The notes under the pieces were generated by a model. The model did not search any database. It was not told the origin of the DNA and saw only the letters and a list, made by a program, of their open reading frames with translations. This document shows, piece after piece, positions 16,342 to 26,600 of a stretch of DNA of 64,000 nt; positions within the stretch are counted from its first letter, which is position 1; each line of letters opens with the position of its first letter. Source of the DNA: Nostoc sp. MS1 (GTDB lineage Bacteria; Cyanobacteriota; Cyanobacteriia; Cyanobacteriales; Nostocaceae); assembly GCF_019976755.1 (NCBI RefSeq), contig NZ_AP023441.1, positions 2,353,501 to 2,417,500 of the forward strand, in the 5' to 3' direction. The position numbers and the translations under genes were made by a program.

Positions 16342-16845
16342 AGCAGCTTATCAACACTACTATTAGTGAAATTTTAGCATGAGAATTTATAGCTAATAAT
16401 CCCTAAATAAAGGTAGTGATATTTTCAGTATCTCTTTCTAGGCTCAACGGTCAATATATTCATCAAGAAAATGATTGAACTGACTCATCTACCAATGCAT
16501 TATTCGCCATCACTTTAAATTAAGATGCGTTTGCCCTGATTATGACCCAAGTTTAGGACGGTTTATCTATAAAGATGCGTTCCCTTTATTGTCAGGGCTT
16601 GAGAAATATTTACAGGTAGTTATTAGTCATCTGGTGATTATTCTAGCCTTATGCAGAAATACTTATGCACAAAGACATTATTGACAGAATTTGCTTATTT
16701 CTAGCTTATGACAAATATTTTAAGACTATGTAAGTAGCTCAGTGTTAAAAATTATCGCTATGGCAAGGCAGGAGGCAAAAGGGAAGAGGGTTATAGCTTT
16801 GTTTACTTTTCTTAACTTAGTTTTGTTTTTTCCACCGACTTACTA
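16342..16845. other. Intergenic stretch between galE fragment and IS; no gene seen
   Basis: About 500 bp, AT-rich. A short repeated phrase AAGATGCGTT occurs at about 16522 and 16573, each followed by CCCT-containing sequence. Otherwise I see no supported gene or RNA. It may be the decayed remainder of a longer sequence that once held the rest of galE. Confidence 0.4.
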
Positions 16846-17760
16846 AGAGGATGTTTGAAAAGTCGGGAAAGTAGTAAAAAAGCTCTCTCAGTATAAGCTG
16901 TAAATGAATAGTAAACAGCACCGAGAGAGCGACATGAGTAAAGCATACCCCAGCAATCTGACCCGTGACCAATATGAATTTCTCAGTGAGCTGATTCCAG
17001 AGGCAAAACCAGGAGGACGCAAGCGTGAAGTCGATACGTGGGAAGTTCTCAATGCAATTTTCTATATTTTGGTAGAAGGAGTGAGATGGCGAGGGCTACC
17101 AGGAGACTTTCCGCCCTGGCAGACAGTGTACACATATTTCCGTAATTGGCGCAAAGATGGGACGTGGCTGTTAATCCATGACAGTCTCAGGGAGTGGGTG
17201 CGAATAGACCAGGAACGACACAAGAATCCATCGGAAGCCATTATCGATAGTCAAAGTGTTAAAAGTGCGGCAATGGTGAGTCAAGACGTAGGTTTTGATT
17301 CAGGTAAGAAAATTAAAGGGCGTAAGCGATTTATCACAGTTGATACCTTGGGATTAGTGCTACGAGTCTTGGTCACAGCTAGCTGCCAATGTGGGTGAGC
17401 GCGCTGGCGGTCAACAAGTTCTCAAACGAGTCAAACAATCTCAGCCACAGTCTCGCTTAACAACCATCTGGGTTGATGGTGGGTTTGATGGAGAACCTTT
17501 CATGCAATGGGTTATGAATTTTTGTCGCTGGATTGTCCAGGTTGTGCTGCGACCAGAGCAAACTAAGGGCTTTGTTTTGCTCAAAAAACGTTGGGTGGTG
17601 GAACGCACTTTTGGTTGGTTTATGGGATGTCGCCGATTGGTCAGAGACTATGAATTATTGCCCGAAACATCAGAAACTTTTATCTACCTTGCAATGATCC
17701 GTATTATGCTGAAGCGACTGGCTTAATTTTTGACTTCCTAAAACTTTTCAAACATCCTCT
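16846..17760 (+). mobile_element. IS5-family (IS427-like) insertion sequence, 915 bp
   Basis: Inverted ends AGAGGATGTTTGAAAAGT (left) and the same sequence read inward on the right (AGAGGATGTTTGAAAAGT), flanked by TA on both sides (16844-16845, 17761-17762). This fits the TA target of IS427-like elements. It contains a transposase in two frames. The termini are well kept, so the element could be mobilised in trans. Confidence 0.88.
16934..17726 (+). pseudogene. IS5-family transposase, split into two frames by a 4-bp duplication
   Basis: Part one (16934-17398) holds the N-terminal DUF4096-like region (YPSNLTRDQYEFLSELIP) and the first catalytic Asp in AIIDSQSVKSA. Part two (from about 17391) holds the other two, WVDGGFDG and RWVVERTFGWF. 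The frames join if four bases are removed at ACAGCTAGCTGCC (about 17376-17388), restoring VTAANVGERAGG. No A-rich slippery heptamer lies in the overlap, so a mutation is more likely than the programmed frameshift used by some IS427-like elements. The start ATG at 16934 is preferred over the one at 16904 because it fits the family N-terminus. Confidence 0.82.
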
Positions 17761-17762
17761 TA

Positions 17763-18362
17763 CACTATTTTCCTTTGCAAGATATACTTGGTATTTTTTT
17801 ACTCAAAATATTAATAGTTTTGTATTATTTATTTTTGGATTTAGTAATAAACTTCAGCAATAGTACTTAAAAAAAATAGAAAATCTTATTTTATAAAGAA
17901 AAAAACATAATTAATACCAATATTAATCACGTCAAGGAAAATTGTTTATTTATATAAGTAAATATAAAAAATCAATAGAAATACTGGTTTGCTTTTTTAC
18001 TTATGTGAAATATATTAATGAAGAGATAAGGACTCTTCTGTACCTGTTATGCTAAAAGCTTTTACAAATAAGTATAAAATCCTTATTTGGCAATAATAGC
18101 AGACTTGTCTTTACTATTTGAGTCTTAGCCTTAGCACTGAAATTGAGTCTAGGGTCTCTTGTAAGCTTTGATTTAAAGGGATAATTGCGTAGTTCAATTA
18201 AATTTGAATTATAACATCTACCAAAGAAATGAAGTAAGTAATTTTAGATAAAAAAATATCAAAAATGTTTTGATATTTTCGTTTTTGATAGTTTTTGTTT
18301 TTGATGACTTGGCTGTAAATAGCATTTTAAAAAACAACAGATTGTCTTTGAGGTAGCCAATA
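17763..18362. other. 600-bp AT-rich leader region before the polysaccharide locus
   Basis: It is strongly AT-rich with no supported open frame. TTTTTGAT-like phrases repeat at about 18264-18306. It should contain the promoter for the glycosyltransferase gene at 18363. I see no clear regulator site or hairpin. Confidence 0.4.
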
Positions 18363-19187
18363 ATGGTTAATTTAATTACTGAAAGCTTATTGGGAAGTTC
18401 ACTTTTAAAGCAAGAATCACCGTTGCTTAATTATTCAATTAGCATAGTTATTCCCTGCCTGAACGAAGAAGGTAATTTGGAACGTCTCTTCCTCAATATA
18501 GAAGAAACTTTTGAGGATATGGGCTTTAGCTTACCAGTTCTAGTAGTTGATGATGGCAGCACAGATAATAGCTATCAAATTCTCAAACAAATAAGTGAAA
18601 CACGCGACTATTTGACTATTGTTCGTCATCCCCAAAGGCTTGGTGTAGCTAGAGTATGGAAAACAGCATTAGATTACGTCCAAACTGATTGGATATTTTG
18701 GGGACAAGCAGACTTAGAGTCAGATCCCAGAACTGACATCCCATTGCTGTTAAAAGCTTGTGTACCAGGGGTAGATGCAGTTGCTGGTTGGCGGCAGAAA
18801 CGGGGTGATGGTAAGGTTTTCGCTTCTAAAATTGCCAATACCACTTGTCGCTTACTCTTTGATTTAAAGATCCACGACATGAACTGGATCAAACTGGTTC
18901 GTCGTGATTTACTAGTAAATCTGCCAATAGAAACAATTACCCATCGCTACTTATTGGCAGTATTAGCAGCACAAGGATATAACGTTACAGAAGTTGCTAC
19001 ACCTTGGCATCCTCGATACTCTGGAACCAGCAAGTTTGGCAAAAAGCGTCTTTTGACTTCAACTATTGATTTTGTCAAATTATGGTGGTGGTTTCAAACT
19101 GAAGGTCGTCTAATTAATCGACAGCAACAGAAAAGCACTGATTCAGTCATAAACTATGCTGGTGTTGTTCAACAGGAAATAGTCTAG
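18363..19187 (+). CDS. Glycosyltransferase family 2, dolichyl-phosphate-mannose-synthase-like
   Basis: 274 residues, GT-A fold. Motifs: SIVIPCLNEEGNLERL at the first strand, VVDDGSTDNS (Asp63-Asp64) for nucleotide-sugar binding, and a metal-site-like QADLESD (Asp117). No C-terminal membrane segment is present, unlike many polyprenyl-phosphate sugar transferases, so it is probably a peripheral enzyme. The likely product is a polyprenyl-phosphate-linked sugar. That would suit the downstream GT39-type enzyme, which uses such donors, but the link is inference. It opens the 18-29 kb locus and is followed by a terminator-like hairpin, so it may be an independent transcript. Confidence 0.87.
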   Translation: MVNLITESLLGSSLLKQESPLLNYSISIVIPCLNEEGNLERLFLNIEETFEDMGFSLPVLVVDDGSTDNSYQILKQISETRDYLTIVRHPQRLGVARVWKTALDYVQTDWIFWGQADLESDPRTDIPLLLKACVPGVDAVAGWRQKRGDGKVFASKIANTTCRLLFDLKIHDMNWIKLVRRDLLVNLPIETITHRYLLAVLAAQGYNVTEVATPWHPRYSGTSKFGKKRLLTSTIDFVKLWWWFQTEGRLINRQQQKSTDSVINYAGVVQQEIV

Positions 19188-19208
19188 CTAATTCAGCTAT
19201 CTATAAAT

Positions 19209-19252
19209 AAACCCAGAGAGAGTTTGTCCTTGTTCTCCTGGGTTTGATTTTT
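19209..19252 (+). terminator. Rho-independent terminator-like hairpin
   Basis: AAACCCAG at 19209-19216 pairs with CTGGGTTT at 19238-19245, with further pairing inward, followed by GATTTTT. It sits 20 bp after the glycosyltransferase stop codon. Confidence 0.75.
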
Positions 19253-19281
19253 ACCTCAAATTTAGTAAGTTTTTCATATCT

Positions 19282-20511
19282 ATGAGTATTGAAGGTAAAC
19301 ACATTCTTGTTGTTACTTCCGTATATCCCATAACTACTGATGGTAATCATGGTGCTTTTGTACGAGAAGCAATTTTACGCTTGCAAGAAACAGGAGCTAA
19401 ATTTACAGTATTCGCTCCTGCTTATGAAGGTTCTACAAGCCATGTATTAGACGGGGTAAAAGTATATCGCTTTCGCTACTGCCCAAAACGTTTTGAGAAT
19501 TTGGCAAGAGATGGCGCTCCTACCAAGTTGCAGAGACAGCCACTCTATTTGTTAGCTGCTGTTTTATATATCTTGTTAGGTACGTTGCAATTACTTTGGC
19601 TATGCTGCAAGGAAAAGCCAAATTTACTCCAGATCCATTGGCCTTTTCCGCACGGTTTAATGGCTTTACCTGCCAGCATCTTATTCGGTATTCCGATGGT
19701 GTTTAGTTTCCACGGAGCCGAACTTATGTTAGCAAATAAGTTTGGTTTTGTAACACATATTCTCCGTTGGTTACTACCTATCGCTAAAGGTGTGACAGCT
19801 AATTCTTCTTTTACCAACGGATTGATTCGTAAAATTTATGATGGGCCTGTTACCGTTATCCCTTACGGTATGACTATCAAGCCGAAGCCACCTAAAAAAC
19901 GTTCACCAGAGGAAGTGCCTAAGCTTTTGTTTGTCGGAAGGTTAGATGAACGTAAGGGTTTGCGATATTTATTGGCATCTCTACCTTTAGTCTTAGCTAA
20001 ATATCCTGTGCGTTTACGCATTGTGGGCAAAGGTATTCTCGAAGATGAAATTAAATTACAGTGCCAAGCACTGAATCTAAATGGCATAGTTGATTTCCTT
20101 GGCTTTGTCACCAAAGAAGAATTAGCTGATGAGTATGCTGGATGTGACATGTTTGTATTACCCGCAATTGTAGATAGCAAGGGCGATACTGAAGGCTTAG
20201 GAATTGTGATGATAGAAGCTTTAGCTCACCAAAAGCCTGTAATTGCCAGTGCTGTAGGGGGAATTGTCGATGTCATCCATTCTGGAACTACTGGATTACT
20301 AGTACCAGAGAAAGATCCAAAAGCTTTAGCTCAAGCGATATTGAGTTTATTATCGAATCCCATCAAAGCTCAAAAAATGGGTCAAGAAGGTTTAGCAGAT
20401 ATACAAGTTCGGTTTAATTGGTTTCGTATTACTCCTATGTGGCAGAAAGTATTTGCTAACGCATTGGCTAACGGTGTGATGGAAAAAGATGCTCAAACTA
20501 TTACCTCTTAA
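19282..20511 (+). CDS. Glycosyltransferase family 4 (GT-B fold)
   Basis: 409 residues. The N-terminal acceptor domain begins ILVVTSVYPITTDGNHGAFVRE with the Gly-rich loop typical of GT4. The hinge is followed by the donor domain LLFVGRLDERKGLRYLLASL. The EGLGIVMIEALAHQKPVIAS stretch supplies the E-x7-E nucleotide-sugar motif. A short hydrophobic stretch at about 88-110 (LLAAVLYILLGTLQLLWL) probably docks to the membrane. It likely adds hexose during assembly of a lipid-linked glycan. It is the second gene of the polysaccharide locus, with about 220 bp before the adaptor gene. Confidence 0.9.
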   Translation: MSIEGKHILVVTSVYPITTDGNHGAFVREAILRLQETGAKFTVFAPAYEGSTSHVLDGVKVYRFRYCPKRFENLARDGAPTKLQRQPLYLLAAVLYILLGTLQLLWLCCKEKPNLLQIHWPFPHGLMALPASILFGIPMVFSFHGAELMLANKFGFVTHILRWLLPIAKGVTANSSFTNGLIRKIYDGPVTVIPYGMTIKPKPPKKRSPEEVPKLLFVGRLDERKGLRYLLASLPLVLAKYPVRLRIVGKGILEDEIKLQCQALNLNGIVDFLGFVTKEELADEYAGCDMFVLPAIVDSKGDTEGLGIVMIEALAHQKPVIASAVGGIVDVIHSGTTGLLVPEKDPKALAQAILSLLSNPIKAQKMGQEGLADIQVRFNWFRITPMWQKVFANALANGVMEKDAQTITS

Positions 20512-20732
20512 TTTTTGCTGATAAATGATAATTGTTAATTTTTTGGAGATTGTTAGTTTGTTGACTATTTAGGGAATATTAACTGGTGTGCAAAAGATGT
20601 AAATAATTCCAATCCTGAATTACAGCTTATTACTATTCTGTTTTGTCAAGGGTCTCAAATAGTATCTACCAAGTTCTGTTTAAGTGCATATTTCAAGGAA
20701 ATTCTGCAATTAACTCTAGGTTTTGACAAAAT

Positions 20733-22259
20733 ATGACCCAATTATCTTCAATTCTCAATCGTGGGATTCTCACTAGTTTTGTAATCGCTCCTTTAGGTGT
20801 GATGGGGATTTTAAGCTTTACTGTACTTCTCCCAGCCCTTAAAGACCCAAGCTCAAGATTTTACTCTTCGGGCTTTGGTTATCCAGCTTTACAACGTATA
20901 GCTGGCAAACCTATCAAAGTAGAAACTGCATTAGTAGCATCAAAAAGTTTAGAGGATGATTTAGCCGCTCCTGGTGAATCTTTTGCTATGCAGCAGGTAG
21001 ATGTTCGTTCTTTGCTCTCAGGCCCTATAGAAAAAGTTTTCGTTGAGGAAGGACAATGGGTGCATCGAGGTCAACCTCTGCTTCAGTTACAAAAGGCTTC
21101 TTTTGAAAATCAAGTAAATACAGCTCGTAATAACCTTACTATTGCACAAAAGAATCTTGAGACTGTGCAGAACTCGGTAGCAGAAAGGTTATTAGCCTTG
21201 AAAGAGAATGTGAGGTCTGCTCAAGATAGGTTTTATGCAGCTAAAACTAGACTGGGAAAAATTGATCAATTGGCAGATCAGGAATTAGATAATAATGTCA
21301 AGGCTGCTCAGGTAAGGCTAGCCACAGCAGAAGAGAAACTAAAACAAATTCAAATTTTAGCTCGGCAGGGAGCAATTTCTAAGTTTCAGCTCTATGATAT
21401 GCAAGATACCTATGCCACTCGCAAACGAGAATTAGTAGCTGCCCAACAGGGGATAATTGGTACACAAAGTCAGCAATTTACCAACCAAGATTTCTACATT
21501 TCTCGCCAAAATGACTTGATTTCTGCTCAACAAACTTTGACGTTAGCCCAGCAGACATTAGATAAAGATGTGAAAAACGCTCAACTCGCAGTTGATAACA
21601 GAAGGATCGAATTACAAGAAGCTCTGACAAATCTAAGTAGAACAACGATTTACGCCAGTACTGATGGTTTAGTTAGTCAGGTAAATATCCATGCTGGTGA
21701 AATAGCAGATGCACGCGGTCGTGATGCTTTAGTAACTTTAACTCAAAATGTTGTATTTAAGGCTTATATTGATCAAGCCAGGCTTAATGCAGTTAAAGTA
21801 GGCGACAAAGCAACAGTCCGTTTAGTAGCATACCCTGGACGTACTTTTGAAGGGCGGGTGATCCAGCTTAATCCAACTGTAGAAACTAATGCAACTAAGC
21901 CAACTAAAGTGGGTATTGACCGACAATATACCTATTCTGTTTGGGTGGCTGTTGATAATTTGCAAATGCCTCCTGGTTTACAGGGTTATGTTCAGTTCGC
22001 TAATCTAACAAGAACAGCTTTAGTCATTCCAGAAAGTTCTGTGACTCATTTATCGGCTGGTGAAGGCATGGTGATGGTTAACGAAGCTGGTAAGGCTGTT
22101 GTGAGGAAAGTCAAACTAGGAAGAACTTTTGACAATCAACGTGAAGTTTTAGCCGGCTTGAAGCCTGGGGAGCAAGTAGTAGTATCTTCTTTAGCTTTAA
22201 ATCCAGGCGATCGCCTGGAAAATAAATCTGCATTACCAACGATCGCCGAGAGACACTAA
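20733..22259 (+). CDS. HlyD/RND-type membrane-fusion (periplasmic adaptor) protein
   Basis: 508 residues. One N-terminal membrane anchor (about 14-38) is followed by a lipoyl-like half-motif (VRSLLSGPIEKVFVEEGQWVHRGQPLLQLQ), a long alpha-helical hairpin (about 120-305, Ala/Gln/Lys-rich coiled coil), the second lipoyl half (TIYASTDGLVSQVNIHAGEIA), and beta-barrel plus membrane-proximal domains. This type bridges an inner-membrane machine to a TolC-like channel; no pump gene is adjacent, so HgdD or another TolC is only a conceivable partner. The stop is 3 bp before the next gene's start, so it is co-transcribed with the TPR membrane protein and the GT39-type enzyme. Confidence 0.88.
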   Translation: MTQLSSILNRGILTSFVIAPLGVMGILSFTVLLPALKDPSSRFYSSGFGYPALQRIAGKPIKVETALVASKSLEDDLAAPGESFAMQQVDVRSLLSGPIEKVFVEEGQWVHRGQPLLQLQKASFENQVNTARNNLTIAQKNLETVQNSVAERLLALKENVRSAQDRFYAAKTRLGKIDQLADQELDNNVKAAQVRLATAEEKLKQIQILARQGAISKFQLYDMQDTYATRKRELVAAQQGIIGTQSQQFTNQDFYISRQNDLISAQQTLTLAQQTLDKDVKNAQLAVDNRRIELQEALTNLSRTTIYASTDGLVSQVNIHAGEIADARGRDALVTLTQNVVFKAYIDQARLNAVKVGDKATVRLVAYPGRTFEGRVIQLNPTVETNATKPTKVGIDRQYTYSVWVAVDNLQMPPGLQGYVQFANLTRTALVIPESSVTHLSAGEGMVMVNEAGKAVVRKVKLGRTFDNQREVLAGLKPGEQVVVSSLALNPGDRLENKSALPTIAERH

Positions 22260-22262
22260 AAG

Positions 22263-23606
22263 ATGAATCAAGGTAGTTGGTTTATTCGAGAAAGAATTAC
22301 TCTATTAATTGGCTCCGTATTTCTACTATCAGGAGCCGTATTTCCTTGGTATTGTTTACCTCCACAAACCTTAGATGTATTCGGGACTAACCTATTTTGG
22401 GCTAATGCTGGCAGATTGTTGTTGGGTGTGTTTGCGATCGCCAGTTTCACTTACACTTTCATATTTCCGATTCAGCAAGCCCCACGCTTAGTTTTTTGGG
22501 GTGCATTACTACCTATATTACTTTTTCCTTATTTCATCACAACTTGGTCGCCTGCCGTCTCTTTCATCGCCGCAGAATACTACAATCGAGGAGAAGAAGT
22601 TTCTTCTCATGTTGAAAACAATTTTTCCGAAGTTCAGGCACAGTGGAAACAAAATATACTTTTGGATAATCCAGATATTCCTGCTTCTACTTTTGGCATG
22701 AAAATTGAGGATAGCCGATTTTTTCAACTACCATCATGGGATAAAGTTATCCTTGAAGGATTTGGCTATAAAAATAGTTTTTTCGCTTTAATTGGCAAAG
22801 GTTGGGGCTTTGCCTTAATTGGCGGGATGATTACTTTAATGGGTCTTTATCTGGCATTGATACAGCAGGGACTAAATCTACTAATTCAGGACATGAAAGT
22901 ATTAGCACCTGTGACTGTACTCGTATGCGCTGTAATTATAGGTTCTCAAATTTATTGTAATATTGCTAACTATCAATTAAATGTTCAGTTTGCCAAAGGT
23001 GAATATTCTCAAGTTGTCAATGCTAGCAAAGTTTTAACCAGATTTTATCCAGCTTTGAAGGGAGATGAAGAATTTTTAGAGCGTCTAGCGAAAGCGGAGT
23101 TATATACAGATAACATCGAGCCTGGATTACTGAATTTCATCCAGGGGTTAGAGAATTATAAAAATAGTAACTTCCTAGAAGCTGAGAGATATTTAAAACA
23201 ATCATTAAATAGTCAACCTCACAGCTTTTTAGTTAGAGGTTATTTAGTTGCGGCTTTACTCAATCAAGGTGTTAACTATTTTAACGAGCCTAACACTAAA
23301 AATGCGGGAACAGCCGCCGACATTTTTGAAAAAGCATTAAATATATTTCCTGGTCATGTTGAGGCTTTGTATGACTTGATGTTAGCCAGAGTCGTCAACG
23401 GAGAATTTCAAAAATCGGCGGAAGTCGCCAAACAAATTATCAATGGACAAAAGTATCTTCAGGAACCGGGAATTGGTTTAATGGGTCAAGCTTATGTCCA
23501 TCTAACTTGGGCTGAATATCAAAACGGTAATATTGACAAGACTTGGGAGAGGTATCGTCAGTCAGTTGACACCAAGGCTTGGGATGAATCAGGAGTAGGG
23601 GAATAA
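22263..23606 (+). CDS. Multi-pass membrane protein with C-terminal TPR-like domain
   Basis: 447 residues. Hydrophobic segments lie at about 14-30, 43-63, 72-93, 174-196 and 210-232, with an extracytoplasmic-looking region of about 80 residues between the third and fourth. The last 200 residues are tandem helical repeats (FLEAERYLKQSLNSQPHSFLVRGYL; AADIFEKALNIFPGHVEALYD) that fit TPRs. I do not recognise a named family. The tight spacing (3 bp on each side) to the HlyD-type adaptor and the GT39-type gene suggests a subunit or scaffold of the same envelope complex. Confidence 0.78.
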   Translation: MNQGSWFIRERITLLIGSVFLLSGAVFPWYCLPPQTLDVFGTNLFWANAGRLLLGVFAIASFTYTFIFPIQQAPRLVFWGALLPILLFPYFITTWSPAVSFIAAEYYNRGEEVSSHVENNFSEVQAQWKQNILLDNPDIPASTFGMKIEDSRFFQLPSWDKVILEGFGYKNSFFALIGKGWGFALIGGMITLMGLYLALIQQGLNLLIQDMKVLAPVTVLVCAVIIGSQIYCNIANYQLNVQFAKGEYSQVVNASKVLTRFYPALKGDEEFLERLAKAELYTDNIEPGLLNFIQGLENYKNSNFLEAERYLKQSLNSQPHSFLVRGYLVAALLNQGVNYFNEPNTKNAGTAADIFEKALNIFPGHVEALYDLMLARVVNGEFQKSAEVAKQIINGQKYLQEPGIGLMGQAYVHLTWAEYQNGNIDKTWERYRQSVDTKAWDESGVGE

Positions 23607-23608
23607 TT

Positions 23609-26600
23609 ATGATGCAGCGATCGCAGCATTGGTTGCCATTAGGGTTGATACTAGCGTTAGGATTATTGTTAGGAAGTTTGATGTTTTCCATTTGGGAAGT
23701 AATCCCTACCCCTGTAGAGCGCGTGAATTGGTCACAACAAGCCCAATGGATTGCACCTCAAACACCTACTTATCGTTTTTATCTACGTAATACCTTTAAT
23801 TTACCTGATAATGCCACAGCAGCTTGGCTACGTATAAGTGCTGATAATGACTTTACTTTATATGTAAATGGAAGACGTATAGCCAAAGAAAACAGTGTTC
23901 TCAACAATTCTCTAGGACTGGGTGCAGGGCTGAAAATGCCTTTTCAAAATATTAATGATAGTAATCCCTATAAAACTAAGACATCAGTTAATTACTTACT
24001 TGCAAGTTCTAACGACTGGAAACTAACAGCATATGTAGACATAACTCGTCATCTGCGCCCAGGTAAAAATGTTATTGCCCTAGAAATTCAACAAGGGAAA
24101 ACCAATCCGCGTGTAGTTGTTGAAGGGGAAGTTTATCCCACAGAGGATGCTACACCTATTAGTTTGTCAACTGGAGAAACTACTTGGCGAGTTTCTAATT
24201 TATCAGAAACTCGTCAATCTCTCCAATGGTATGACCGAGATTTCGCCGATGAAAATTGGTCAGAAGCTAAAACACTCGGTTCGGTTCGAGAAGCTACTTA
24301 CAGTCGTTTAAGTAAAAACTTATTTGACCGCCCTCTACAGGGAAATTTGATTACAGGAAACCAAAGTCCTCAAGGGCAAGTATGGCTGAGAGGTAACTGG
24401 CAAATCCCCATAGACAAAATTTCTCATGCTTATATAAGATTTGCGGCTGAGGGTGCATATTCTCTGTTACTCAATGGCAATCTTATTAATAATTATCGAA
24501 CCGAGAACGGCGATCAGTTGCATTTATTAGAAGTAACAAAGTTTCTTCAACCCGGAAATAATACATTAGCTGTCAGCTTAGTTAGTCCCTTAAATACAGT
24601 ATTAACGGGGACTAACTCACTCAACTCTAATGGTATTCTGAATTTCTTTTTAGATGGGTGGGTGGAAACAGAAACAGGTGCAATTATTGGCGAAATTGCT
24701 ACAGATAATACTTGGACAGCATTAAATCAACCTGTACCTGGATGGGCAAAAGGAGTAGGTGAAGCACAACCTGTTAAACTTTTAGGTTTACCTCAACCAG
24801 AAGATTTCCAACGCAACTTTGAAGGTAACGCCTATTTACTTAATTATCCTAATTACCTATGGCATCAAAGCCTTTGGTTAATAGGAGGAGTTATCTTTGC
24901 AACTATTTATGCTTCACTTTTAGGTTTATGGCTGGGATATGGAAATCGGTGGTGGGATAACTTTGTTGCAGGTTCTGCAATACTCTCACCAAGCACTCTA
25001 TTTTTAGCTGCTATTGGTTTACTCAAACATCGCTTTGCAGAATCAGAAGTTGGTTTACTATTTGCCCAGCCGCAAAGCAACTATGTCATCTTGTGTGGAT
25101 TTACAGCCATAATTATATTGACATTAATTTACAGCCGTACAAAGAAAAACATTAATAGATTACCTCTATCTTTCATTTGGTTCTCGCTAGGTTTAGTAGG
25201 CTGTGTTAGTTTCAGCTTGGCATCAGGTGGAAATGTCTTGCTTGTGTTTAGTTTAGGGTTGGTAGCAGCAATTATTGCTTACATCTCCGTTTGGATACAA
25301 AGACGCGGGCGATCGCCAATTCTACTATTACAGGATAAGTTTAATGTTATACAGCAGAAATGGCCTATTTGGGGTGAGTGGCTATTTCTCATCCTGATTG
25401 TCAGTGTAGGGTTTGGGTTGAGGGTATATAACCTTGGTTTAATAGATTTAGATTCTGATGAAAATACTTCTCTAGACGCTGCCAGAGGTATCCTCCGCAC
25501 TGGCGCACCTATAGCCACCTCTGGTATTTGGTATACTCGTGGGCCTTTTTATCACTATTTGTTAGCTCTGTGGTTAAGAGTAGTAGGAGATTCTATAGTT
25601 AATGCTCGCTTGCTATCTGCAATTTGGGGTACAGCTACTCTAATTTTAGTCTATATTCTTGCTCGACAACTGACTGGAAAGATTTGGATTGCTCTACTAG
25701 TAACAGCAATTTTAGCTATCAACCCTTGGGAACTTTGGTATTCAAGAAATATCCGTTTTTATCAGGCTTTACAATGCCTGACTATGGCATCTTTCTGGTC
25801 GTTCTACAAGGGCTTTATAGAAAAATCTGGCAGGGGTTATCAGTACATTTTCTTTATGGCTTTAACTTTAACTTTATTAACTCAAGAAATTAGCCTCACT
25901 TTATTGCCCGTATTTTTGATTGGTTTCCTTTGTTTTTACCGCCCCTTTAACTTATCACAAGACTGGCACATTATCTTAGGCAGTGTAGTTACTTTAGCGA
26001 TTTTCATTTATAACCTTGGTTTTGCTGCTATTCGCCTTTTAACTCCTTTAGCTGCAATATCTGATAGTACAGCTAGTTATCTAAGGTTACACTTTTCTGA
26101 TGTCACAGTATTAATTGCTAATCTCTTTCAAGGTGCTGACAGACTGCAAACTCTTTATACAGCTTTCTTTGTAGTAGGATTTATTTATTTTATTAGTCAA
26201 TACAACTATAAATTATGCTTTCTATTTTTTGGTACTCTGATTCAAATTTTGATGATAACTATTCTTTGTTATCAGTTAGATGAACGCTATGTCTATGGAA
26301 TTTATCCATTGTTTATATTTTTAGCTATTTATAGTGCAATTACTGTTGTAAGAAGTTGTGGTGATAAATTACAGTTGATTCTTGATAATTTAGTTCCAAT
26401 AAAAGCGATTAGCTTAGTTGTTGCTTTGATTATATTGTTTATAAATATACAACCAGCTAGAGTATTAGCTGGGTATAATGAGGCTATCAATAAGCGGAAT
26501 ACATCAATATTTGAATACATCCAAAATTATAAACAGCAATCTGATGTAGTTATTTCACCTCTACCATCTTTAGCAGTTATTAAATTAGGTAAACTTGATT

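Noticed and set aside
16934..17726. Programmed -1 or +1 frameshift in the IS5-type transposase
   Set aside because: No slippery A- or T-run is present in the overlap; a 4-bp duplication is the simpler explanation, although an intact copy elsewhere would be needed to exclude it.
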